A stretch of 34,346 nt of DNA from Caldithrix sp. (GTDB lineage Bacteria > Calditrichota > Calditrichia > Calditrichales > Calditrichaceae), in assembly GCA_014730185.1 (NCBI GenBank), contig WJIP01000288.1, positions 1-34,346 on the forward strand, in the 5' to 3' direction. Within the stretch, counting starts at the first letter, position 1. Each line of letters begins with the position of its first letter. The notes beneath the pieces were generated by a model, which saw only the letters and a program-made list of their open reading frames with translations, did no database searches and was not told where the DNA came from. Made by a program: the position numbers and the translations under genes. Of this stretch, positions 27,451-34,346 are shown in pieces.

Positions 27451-28164
27451 ATGATACCTATTGCCGATGAAAGTCCCAAAGGATTTATTCCGTTTGTAAA
27501 TTATGTCTTTATCGCATTAAATATCCTGGTTTTCTTCTTTCTACAGCCTTCCGGAATGGAAGCCGCATCTCAGTTTTATAAAACTTACGGCCTTATTCCC
27601 CGACAGCTCATTACCGAGCCATCGAATTTAGATGGTTATATGCGTATTTTCACTTCCATGTTTTTGCATGGAGGGCTGGGCCATTTATTCGGTAATATGC
27701 TTTATTTGTGGATTTTCGGCGATAATATCGAATATGTACTGGGACATAAGTTTTATATTTTATTTTACTTTATGGTTGGTATTGGAGCCGCCCTACTTCA
27801 AATCAGTACTAATCCTCAATCAACGATTCCCATGGTGGGAGCAAGCGGGGCCATTTCCGGCATTTTGGGTGCTTATCTACTCAAGTTCCCCAAAAACCGG
27901 GTCACGATATTATTCTTTATATTTTTTATCATTCGCATTATCCGTGTACCGGCTTTAATCGTTTTATCGCTGTGGTTTCTGATGCAAATTTTCAGGGGCT
28001 ATTTTACCGTTGCCGATGGTGGTGCTGGTGGAGGGGTGGCCTGGTTCGCCCATATTGGTGGTTTCTTGAGCGGATTCTTACTGATTAAAATATTTGAATA
28101 TTTTGCTCCACCTAAAAGGAAAAAAGCCATCCGCCGCAACACGGACAGCTTTTTCAACTTGTAA
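27451..28164 (+). CDS. Rhomboid-family intramembrane serine protease
   Basis: A 237-residue membrane protein with about six hydrophobic helices. The catalytic Ser is S132 in GASGAISG and the His is H201 in AHIGGFLSG. The HGGLGHLFGNMLYL segment supplies the oxyanion-side His and Asn residues, as in active rhomboids. It would cleave single-pass membrane proteins inside the bilayer. It starts five bases after the M23 peptidase gene, so the two are cotranscribed and probably both serve envelope maintenance. It converges on fumC with only 15 bases between the stops and no visible terminator hairpin. Confidence 0.93.
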   Translation: MIPIADESPKGFIPFVNYVFIALNILVFFFLQPSGMEAASQFYKTYGLIPRQLITEPSNLDGYMRIFTSMFLHGGLGHLFGNMLYLWIFGDNIEYVLGHKFYILFYFMVGIGAALLQISTNPQSTIPMVGASGAISGILGAYLLKFPKNRVTILFFIFFIIRIIRVPALIVLSLWFLMQIFRGYFTVADGGAGGGVAWFAHIGGFLSGFLLIKIFEYFAPPKRKKAIRRNTDSFFNL

Positions 28165-28179
28165 TTATTTGCTCACTCT

Positions 28180-29565
28180 TTATTTAGTCGGGCCAATCAT
28201 ATCTTCCGGTCTTACCCATTGCTCAAATTGTTCTTCTGTTAGATAACCCAATTCCAGAGCGGCTTCTTTCAGGGTTTTATCTTCCCGCCATCCTTTCAAA
28301 GCTATTTCAGCCGCTTTATCATAACCGATATGCTTATTCAATGCAGTCACCAGCATCAGAGAATTTTTTAAGTGTTCATTAATATTCTTCATGCTGGCTT
28401 CGATACCAACCACAGCCTTCTCCCGGAAAGAGTTGCAAGCGTCGGCTAAAAGGATTACAGACTGTAAGATATTACGGCCCATCAAGGGTTTAAACACATT
28501 CAGCTCAAAATTACCCTGAGAACCGGCCATGCCAATAGACACATCATTTCCAAAAACCTGGCAGGCCACCATGGTTACCATTTCACTTTGCGTCGGATTC
28601 ACTTTACCGGGCATAATGGAGCTGCCCGGCTCATTGGCTGGTAAATTCAACTCACCTAAACCACTGCGTGGGCCACTACCCAACCAACGAATATCATTGG
28701 CAATTTTCATTAATGCCGCCGCCAACATTTTCAGGGCACCGGATGTTTCGACAATAGCATCATGCGCAGCCAATCCGGCAAATTTGTTTCGCCCTACTTT
28801 AAAAGGATGGCCCGTTATATTGTTAATTTCTTCCACCATCATGGCATCAAAGCCTTCTTTTGTGTTTAACCCCGTACCCACAGCAGTCCCGCCAATTGCC
28901 AACTCATACAGATGAGGAAGGGTTTGTTCAATAGCTTCTTTAGCCTGCTCTACCTGGGCGGCATAACCTGAAAATTCCTGACCAAGGGTCAAAGGCGTCG
29001 CATCCTGTAAATGGGTGCGTCCAATCTTAACAATTGTCTTGAACGCTTCGGCTTTTTCTTCAAGTGCTTTTTGCAGAGCAGTTAGCTCCGGGATCAGTTT
29101 TTCATTTATTGCAATAACAGCAGAAATATGCATTGAAGTCGGGATAGTGTCATTGGTCGATTGAGACATATTAACGTGATCATTAGGATGAACCGGAGCT
29201 TTGCTCCCGATTTTTCCATTGAGCATTTCAATGGATCGATTGGCGATCACTTCATTCACATTCATATTAAATTGGGTACCGCTGCCACTCTGCCATATAA
29301 CTAATGGAAAATGATCGGATAATTTTCCCTCGATGACTTCATCCGCCGCTTTTTCGATGGTTTGTGCAATTTTCTCATCCAGTCCGCTTAATTTCTTATT
29401 AACACGTGCGGCAGCTTTTTTAACAATAGCATGAGCCTTGATAAATTCCATTGGAAACCGTTCATCGCCAATACGAAAATTTTGTGACGCCCTCTGGGTT
29501 TGGGCGCCGAAATATTTATCCTCGGGAACCATTACTTCGCCAAGAGCGTCTTTTTCTTTACGCAT
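28180..29565 (-). CDS. fumC: Class II fumarate hydratase
   Basis: A 461-residue enzyme that hydrates fumarate to L-malate in the TCA cycle, as a cytoplasmic homotetramer. The superfamily signature [15 protein letters not shown] is present with its catalytic loop Ser. The substrate-contacting segments [25 protein letters not shown] and [12 protein letters not shown] are also intact. The last of these and the length distinguish it from argininosuccinate lyase, and aspartase is less likely. The ATG at 29565 has AGGAG upstream; an in-frame ATG at 29580 would absorb that site. The complex II genes in the window encode the preceding step of the cycle. Confidence 0.95.
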   Translation of the reverse strand: MRKEKDALGEVMVPEDKYFGAQTQRASQNFRIGDERFPMEFIKAHAIVKKAAARVNKKLSGLDEKIAQTIEKAADEVIEGKLSDHFPLVIWQSGSGTQFNMNVNEVIANRSIEMLNGKIGSKAPVHPNDHVNMSQSTNDTIPTSMHISAVIAINEKLIPELTALQKALEEKAEAFKTIVKIGRTHLQDATPLTLGQEFSGYAAQVEQAKEAIEQTLPHLYELAIGGTAVGTGLNTKEGFDAMMVEEINNITGHPFKVGRNKFAGLAAHDAIVETSGALKMLAAALMKIANDIRWLGSGPRSGLGELNLPANEPGSSIMPGKVNPTQSEMVTMVACQVFGNDVSIGMAGSQGNFELNVFKPLMGRNILQSVILLADACNSFREKAVVGIEASMKNINEHLKNSLMLVTALNKHIGYDKAAEIALKGWREDKTLKEAALELGYLTEEQFEQWVRPEDMIGPTK

Positions 29566-29780
29566 TTCTTTCTCCTTCATTTTTTAAGGCGGTCATTTAT
29601 TCTGTTTAATTTTGCCATTCTTTGGATACCAAAAAAACTTGTGGCAATTCTTTCGACAAATTTTTTGTCAATACGGTTAATTCATCTTATTATTCCTGTT
29701 CTGGAAGTTTGCATTGCAATCGTTAATATAAAAAAATTTCGCTTCAAAATAAAAGTCTGATTTTTTTTTAAGAGGAAACC

Positions 29781-31100
29781 ATGTCTAACTTTTTTCAACT
29801 AAAAGAGAATAAAACAACCGTTAAAACCGAAATACTTGCCGGTATTACGACCTTTCTGGCGACAATGTATATCATTGTTGTTAATCCTGGCATTATCAGC
29901 CACTCCGGTATGCCATTCAGCGGTATTTTAACCGCAACCGTCCTGGTGAGTGCATTCAGCAGTATCATGATGGGCATCTACGCCAAAAATCCCATTGTAA
30001 TTGCACCAGGTATGGGGCTCAATGCTTTTTTTACCTACTCGGTAGTTAAGGGCATGGAGGTGGAATGGACTATTGCTTTGGGTGCTGTTTTCTGGTCCGG
30101 TATTATTTTTATCATACTTTCCGTATTCAATATAAGAACTGAAATTGTAAAAGCTATCCCCAAACAGATACGATTTGCCGTAGCTGCCGGGATAGGCATA
30201 TTCATTACACTGATAGGCTTTACCGATGCCGGTTTCATTATTCATGATCCCTCTACTTTGCTGAGCATGGGGCCCCTGAACAGCATTACTCTAACTTTTT
30301 TGGCGGGTTTGGCTGTAACGGCTATCCTTGTTGCATTGCGCGTCAAGGGAGCTATCATTATTGGTATTGTAACCACAACACTTATTTCCATACCTATCGG
30401 GCGCTGGTACGGTGATGCATCTACGATCGTTGATTCAATTACTTTGGTTAACTGGAATGGTTTCTTTGCAATGCCCGATTTCAGCGTATTTTTTAAACTG
30501 AAACTTATTGAATCCATCCAACTGGCCATTTGGCCGGTAATTTTTGCTTTTTTATTTACAGATTTATTCGATAGTATTTCAACTTTTATAGGTGTCGCCG
30601 AAGCCGCCCAACTCTATGACACAGAAGGCGAACCACGTAACATAAAACAATCCCTCATTGTGGATGCCGTTTCGACCACCATATCCGGTCTGTTTGGCTC
30701 TAGTTCAGGGACCAGCTATATCGAGTCCGCCACAGGAATTGAGGAAGGCGGTAGAAGCGGACTTACGGCAGTAGTGGCCGGTTTATTGTTTTTACCGTTT
30801 ATGTTTTTATCCCCGATTTTATCCATCGTACCTACCATTGCTACAGCACCCGCATTAGTTATCGTGGGAGCATTCATGATGCGACCGGTTACCCGGATCA
30901 ACTGGACACGTATGGACGATGCCATACCGGCTTTTCTGGCACTTACACTCATTCCCCTTACCTATAATATCACAATTGGTATTATTTGGGGACTTTTAAG
31001 CTGGACAATTATCAAATTAGTAATGGGCCACAAAGCAGCTGTTACCCCCATGTTAATTATTATCGATATTTTTGCTATTCTGGCATTAATTATAGGGTAA
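29781..31100 (+). CDS. AzgA-type NCS2 purine permease
   Basis: A 439-residue protein with about 12-14 hydrophobic segments. The family motifs are NPGIISHSGMPFSG, VIAPGMGLNAFFTYSVV and FTDLFDSISTFIGVAEAA, followed by GSSSGTSYIESATGIEEGGRSGLTA. These mark the AzgA/PbuG group of proton-linked adenine, guanine and hypoxanthine importers. AGAGGAAACC directly precedes the ATG. The 215-base divergent region to fumC shows no purine-riboswitch-like fold. It stands alone and is followed by a tRNA on the other strand. Confidence 0.93.
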   Translation: MSNFFQLKENKTTVKTEILAGITTFLATMYIIVVNPGIISHSGMPFSGILTATVLVSAFSSIMMGIYAKNPIVIAPGMGLNAFFTYSVVKGMEVEWTIALGAVFWSGIIFIILSVFNIRTEIVKAIPKQIRFAVAAGIGIFITLIGFTDAGFIIHDPSTLLSMGPLNSITLTFLAGLAVTAILVALRVKGAIIIGIVTTTLISIPIGRWYGDASTIVDSITLVNWNGFFAMPDFSVFFKLKLIESIQLAIWPVIFAFLFTDLFDSISTFIGVAEAAQLYDTEGEPRNIKQSLIVDAVSTTISGLFGSSSGTSYIESATGIEEGGRSGLTAVVAGLLFLPFMFLSPILSIVPTIATAPALVIVGAFMMRPVTRINWTRMDDAIPAFLALTLIPLTYNITIGIIWGLLSWTIIKLVMGHKAAVTPMLIIIDIFAILALIIG

Positions 31101-31138
31101 AGCCTGACGGGTGTTAATTAGAATTATGAAGAGAATTG

Positions 31139-31222
31139 TGCGAAAGGGGGGATTCGAACCCCCACGCCCGCATGGGCACTAGACCCTGAACCTAGCGCGT
31201 CTGCCAATTCCGCCACTTTCGC
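31139..31222 (-). tRNA. tRNA-Leu (anticodon CAG)
   Basis: The acceptor arms GCGAAAG and CTTTCGC pair in full. The D-loop GGAATTGGCAGACGC, the anticodon stem around loop TTCAGGG (anticodon CAG, reading CUG), a long class II variable arm (TGCCCATGCGGGCG) and the T-arm GGGGGTTCGAATCCCCC are all present. The discriminator base is A. CCA is not encoded, since CAA follows, so it must be added after transcription. Length 84 bases. Confidence 0.97.
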
Positions 31223-31420
31223 TTATGAAAACAATAAAGTTAATATGGTATAGCATCAAAAGCAACATTTGAAAACGCCCCCTTAAGAAATAAATTAATA
31301 CCATCCCCAATTCATAAAAACAATATGCATTAGGTTAAGGTAGACTAAAATGTATGTATTGCATTTTATACTATCACACCTTAATTTGATATTTTCCATA
31401 AATTATGAGTTTAACCTTAC

Positions 31421-32095
31421 ATGATAACTTCACCATTCCTCCTAATTTACATTGGTTTGAGCGGAATTCTTCTGGTTATTTTTTATCTAATCTACATGGT
31501 ATTTTTAAGAAAACATAAGCCATCAAAAAGAAATCGGGCTATTGTATTAAAAACAATTACCGGACGTTTGATAACTTTATTATTTATAGTGCTTTTGTGT
31601 ATTGCCCTGATTTTTATTGGCGCCTTTTTACATGGATATAATGTATTTACAACTCTGCAACCGGTTGCAGAAATCTCGGTACAGCCTTATAACGATAATG
31701 ATCAGTTAGCCTGGATAACGGTTGAATATATCGATCATCCGGGAAATAAAATAAAGGACAATTATCTGATTCGCGGCGATCAATGGATGGTGGAAGGTGA
31801 TATCCTCAAATGGGATAATTGGTTACATCTGGTCGGCCTTAAAACCCAATACAGGTTAACACGTATTCGTGGCCGATACCTGCGATCCGAAGACGAAATC
31901 GAGAAGAAACCTTCGATTTATAAACTGGATGAACGCGAGGACCACCCTTTCTGGAGTTTTTTATATCACTATGGAACGCAGATACCGTTTGTCCATGCCG
32001 TTTACGGCAATGCGGCCTATCAGACCACCGATAGGCATCGTGTTTTTTTACTGAAAGTCAGCATCCATGGATTTATCATTGAAGAAATTACTTAA
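31421..32095 (+). CDS. Small two-helix membrane protein of unknown function
   Basis: A 224-residue protein; family not firmly recognised. Hydrophobic segments lie near residues 5-28 and 49-72, separated by a basic loop (LRKHKPSKRNRAI). The remaining 150 residues form a soluble, probably periplasmic, beta-rich domain rich in aromatic and charged residues (DQWMVEGDILKWDNWLHLVG, RIRGRYLRSEDEIEKK). It resembles small hypothetical proteins sometimes annotated as multidrug-transport-related, without proof. Its last 29 bases overlap the start of the regulator-propeller gene, suggesting coupled expression. The preceding 198 bases back to the tRNA show only AT-rich sequence. Confidence 0.75.
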   Translation: MITSPFLLIYIGLSGILLVIFYLIYMVFLRKHKPSKRNRAIVLKTITGRLITLLFIVLLCIALIFIGAFLHGYNVFTTLQPVAEISVQPYNDNDQLAWITVEYIDHPGNKIKDNYLIRGDQWMVEGDILKWDNWLHLVGLKTQYRLTRIRGRYLRSEDEIEKKPSIYKLDEREDHPFWSFLYHYGTQIPFVHAVYGNAAYQTTDRHRVFLLKVSIHGFIIEEIT

Positions 32096-34346
32096 AACCT
32101 GGCCTTTGTTCCTGTTTATAACTTTGATTTGGACAGGTCAACTTCAGGGGCAATCTTTCCTTATTCATCATTATACAGAAGGTGATGGCTTAGGCAGTTC
32201 CGAGGTTTATGACATTGAGCAGGATAATCAGGGACAAATGTGGTTTGCCACACGTTCAGCAGTTTCAGTATATGATGGCTTCACCTGGACTAATTTTAAT
32301 TATTCCACTGAACTGGATTTTAGTATCATTGCCTTTCTAGAGCGCGACGATGAAGATAGGATATGGGTTTGCCCCCAATATATTGACCAGTCGTTGGCTT
32401 ATTTTCAGCAACAAGAATGGCATTATGTTGATATTGCGAACAGTCATATTAAAAACAGCAGCGAGATTATCCAATTCAAAACCTTTCGTTACAATGATTC
32501 CGTTAGCCTGGCATTCTTAACTCAGGAGTTCAAGCTATATATCTGGACGGACGGTAAATGGATCTTTCCAGCTGCTGACCCGAACCTGAAGGATGCTCAT
32601 ATTTTAGATATCGCATCGAAGGATGGATCGCTGTATTTAGCCAGTAATCGCGGTATCTTCAAATTTGGATCGAATTGGCTTGTACCTCAATTTAAGCAAT
32701 ATAACTTTAAATCAGATGTTCAAGCTATCGCTTTTGACAATCAAACCGTTTGGTTTGGCGGAAAAGACTGGCTTGGTTACTTGAAGGATGGAAAACTAAA
32801 TAGCTATACCTTTCAAGCTAAGAATAAAAAATCACGGTTGATTTGTCTTGAACCGGACGGATTCGGAAATGCTTATTATGCCAATCGGCATCTTATTTTT
32901 AGATTTGATCGTTTTCAAGAAGCAGTAAATCCGCTCACCAAGCGTAACGGCCTTTTGTCTGAGGGCGCAAATTCAATTTTCAGGGACATTGAAGGAAATA
33001 TCTGGATTGGGAATTATCGGGGAATATCTAAGCTCCCGGCCACACCCATTCATTCCTTTAATAAAAATAATGGATTGTTCGCGGATGAAGTGACTTCGAT
33101 TATACAAAGAGCCAACGATGAATTTGTATTCGGCCACGAGGGTGGAATTAGTATTTATAATGGCTCCTCAATAAAACAAATACCGTTTGAAATACGAAGT
33201 CGGGTTTTAGGATCGGCCAATCGTGTGCTGGATATGGCCCTCGATAAAAAAGGAGATATTTGGGTAGCGGTTCCTGAACTGGGCTTGGGTTTGCTGAAAC
33301 CCGACAATTCCATCCGTTTCAACCGGCAATTCAAAAATATCATTGCACTGCTTATGCTGTCCGAAGAACAATTGTTGTGTGTTATGCAGAAAAAAGCTGT
33401 GATATACGAGCTTAAAAATGACAAGATCATACATTTAAATTTAACAGATGATGTAAGTTATCGTAAAGCTTTTTGGGGACAGGATTCTTCCGTTTATTTA
33501 ACCACAGTAAATTCGGGTATTATTAAATTTAGTAATGCCCAGGTTGACCGGTTCGGTGCTGATCAACATCCACTTATAAAAAGCACTTATGCATTTTATG
33601 ACGGTGGAAGGAGTAAATATGTAGGTACCAGTTCGGGCCTGTTTATCCTTGATGGTGATTCGCTAAAAAAATGCACCAAACCGTTTTGCCTGGAACGACC
33701 GGTTTATGCGCTTTTTGAGGATTCCAGATCTAATCTTTATTTTGGAACGAATGCCGGAGTGTACATCTGGAATGGTAAAATTTTACGTGAAATAGATATA
33801 CGTCACGGGCTCGCCGGATTAGAAATCAACCGCGATGCTATTATTGAGGATGCGGAAGGTCATCTTTGGATTGGCACCAACCTTGGAGTATCCAAGCTGC
33901 ATATGAAATCATTAAGGGAACGATACTATGCTCCGCCTCGACTTGAGTTCAAGCCTTTCACCTTCAAAAAGCAACAATTTTCAATGCATAAACCTATCCA
34001 GTTACCCTATAACCTCAATGATTTAACCTTTCGTTTTCAATGCATATCCTTTTTTAACGAAAAACAAATCCGATTGAGATACAAGTTAATCGGATTCCAT
34101 GATCAATGGCGAGAAGTACCCAAAATTCTAAAAAATTCTTTGCACTTCTCCCATTTACCACCTGGAGATTATCAACTTCTGTTGCAGGCTAAAAATGTAA
34201 ACAGCCATTGGAGCAAAACCGTTTCCACTCCTCTTATTCACATTAAATCGCCGATGTGGTCGAAATGGTGGTTTATGTCGGGTTTGCTTGTTATACTTGC
34301 GATTTTAATTTACCTCATCTTTTCACTCACTGCCCGACGTAAATAC
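32067..34346 (+). CDS. Two-component regulator propeller sensor, 3' end cut by window
   Basis: The frame is open from the ATG at 32067 to the last base, giving 760 residues with no stop, so the C-terminal signalling domain lies outside. An N-terminal hydrophobic signal (about residues 9-30) is followed by regulator-propeller repeats with the pattern D..G.(I/L)W(I/F/V)(G/A)T...G(V/I)(S/Y), for example QGQMWFATRSAVSVYDG, EGNIWIGNYRGISKL and EGHLWIGTNLGVSKL. A Y_Y_Y domain follows (about 645-725, LRYKLIGFHDQW and LPPGDYQLLLQAKN), and then one membrane helix (about 731-752, FMSGLLVILAILIYLI). Proteins of this layout normally continue into a histidine kinase or a guanylate cyclase domain and sense periplasmic signals, often glycans. 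Which output it has cannot be seen. Confidence 0.9.
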   Translation, partial: MDLSLKKLLKTWPLFLFITLIWTGQLQGQSFLIHHYTEGDGLGSSEVYDIEQDNQGQMWFATRSAVSVYDGFTWTNFNYSTELDFSIIAFLERDDEDRIWVCPQYIDQSLAYFQQQEWHYVDIANSHIKNSSEIIQFKTFRYNDSVSLAFLTQEFKLYIWTDGKWIFPAADPNLKDAHILDIASKDGSLYLASNRGIFKFGSNWLVPQFKQYNFKSDVQAIAFDNQTVWFGGKDWLGYLKDGKLNSYTFQAKNKKSRLICLEPDGFGNAYYANRHLIFRFDRFQEAVNPLTKRNGLLSEGANSIFRDIEGNIWIGNYRGISKLPATPIHSFNKNNGLFADEVTSIIQRANDEFVFGHEGGISIYNGSSIKQIPFEIRSRVLGSANRVLDMALDKKGDIWVAVPELGLGLLKPDNSIRFNRQFKNIIALLMLSEEQLLCVMQKKAVIYELKNDKIIHLNLTDDVSYRKAFWGQDSSVYLTTVNSGIIKFSNAQVDRFGADQHPLIKSTYAFYDGGRSKYVGTSSGLFILDGDSLKKCTKPFCLERPVYALFEDSRSNLYFGTNAGVYIWNGKILREIDIRHGLAGLEINRDAIIEDAEGHLWIGTNLGVSKLHMKSLRERYYAPPRLEFKPFTFKKQQFSMHKPIQLPYNLNDLTFRFQCISFFNEKQIRLRYKLIGFHDQWREVPKILKNSLHFSHLPPGDYQLLLQAKNVNSHWSKTVSTPLIHIKSPMWSKWWFMSGLLVILAILIYLIFSLTARRKY

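Noticed and set aside
29581-29780. Possible purine riboswitch before the purine permease
   Set aside because: No conserved three-way-junction core or paired loops were found; only short AT-rich inverted repeats such as GACAAA/TTTGTC are present.
31223-31420. Possible promoter for tRNA-Leu on the minus strand
   Set aside because: Several weak -35/-10 pairs are possible in this AT-rich stretch and none is clearly better than the others.
1-34346. CRISPR array, insertion sequence, integrase or phage genes
   Set aside because: No regularly spaced repeat-spacer units, transposase, integrase or phage structural genes were found.

Overview
The window looks like chromosomal DNA of a free-living Gram-negative bacterium of the FCB group, possibly a Calditrichota or KSB1-like lineage. 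The supporting features are a TonB-dependent receptor with an N-terminal carboxypeptidase-regulatory-like domain, outer-membrane lipoproteins, an OmpP1/FadL-type porin, a two-component-regulator-propeller protein, a Bacteroidetes-like B-type succinate dehydrogenase and an AT-leaning sequence. The taxonomic placement is inference from gene content; there is no 16S gene.

Layout. 1-1909: the 3' part of a membrane histidine kinase and its OmpR-type response regulator, followed by three 10-bp-phased repeats and a secreted protein with two sugar-binding jelly-roll domains (2030-3100). 3149-4057 (minus): a UPF0489 protein whose frame continues upstream past an in-frame stop. 4123-7034 (minus): dodecin, archaeal-type HMG-CoA synthase, SCP2-like thiolase and a DUF35 Zn-ribbon/OB-fold protein, matching the archaeal acetoacetyl-CoA thiolase/HMG-CoA synthase module. 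7035-7645 is non-coding and ends in a three-part imperfect palindrome. 7646-10761 (minus): a TonB-dependent receptor coupled to a lipoprotein. Divergent from it, across a 21-bp perfect palindrome, 10922-15993 (plus) encodes a 1048-aa FG-GAP/ASPIC-UnbV/GAF sensor histidine kinase, a sigma-54 activator response regulator and a HAD phosphatase-like protein. 16176-18648 (plus): a Tyr/Trp- and Ser/Arg-rich lipoprotein behind a plausible sigma-54 promoter, then a FadL-type outer-membrane protein.

18685-22115 (minus): a terminator, then sdhB, sdhA and sdhC. 22520-25128 (plus): a promoter, an orphan receiver protein and a fused ADP-forming acyl-CoA synthetase. 25223-28164: an M23 peptidase and a rhomboid protease. 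28180-29565 (minus): class II fumarase. 29781-31100: a purine permease of the AzgA/NCS2 type. 31139-31222 (minus): tRNA-Leu(CAG). 31421-34346: a small membrane protein overlapping a regulator-propeller sensor that runs off the window.

Core metabolism is represented by the TCA-cycle enzymes and ATP formation from acyl-CoA. The most unusual part is 7646-18648. Here a cell-surface receptor/lipoprotein pair, a propeller-domain sensor kinase, a sigma-54 activator and a sigma-54-type promoter before a second envelope operon may form one sensing and envelope-response circuit. That link is inferred from gene order and motifs only.
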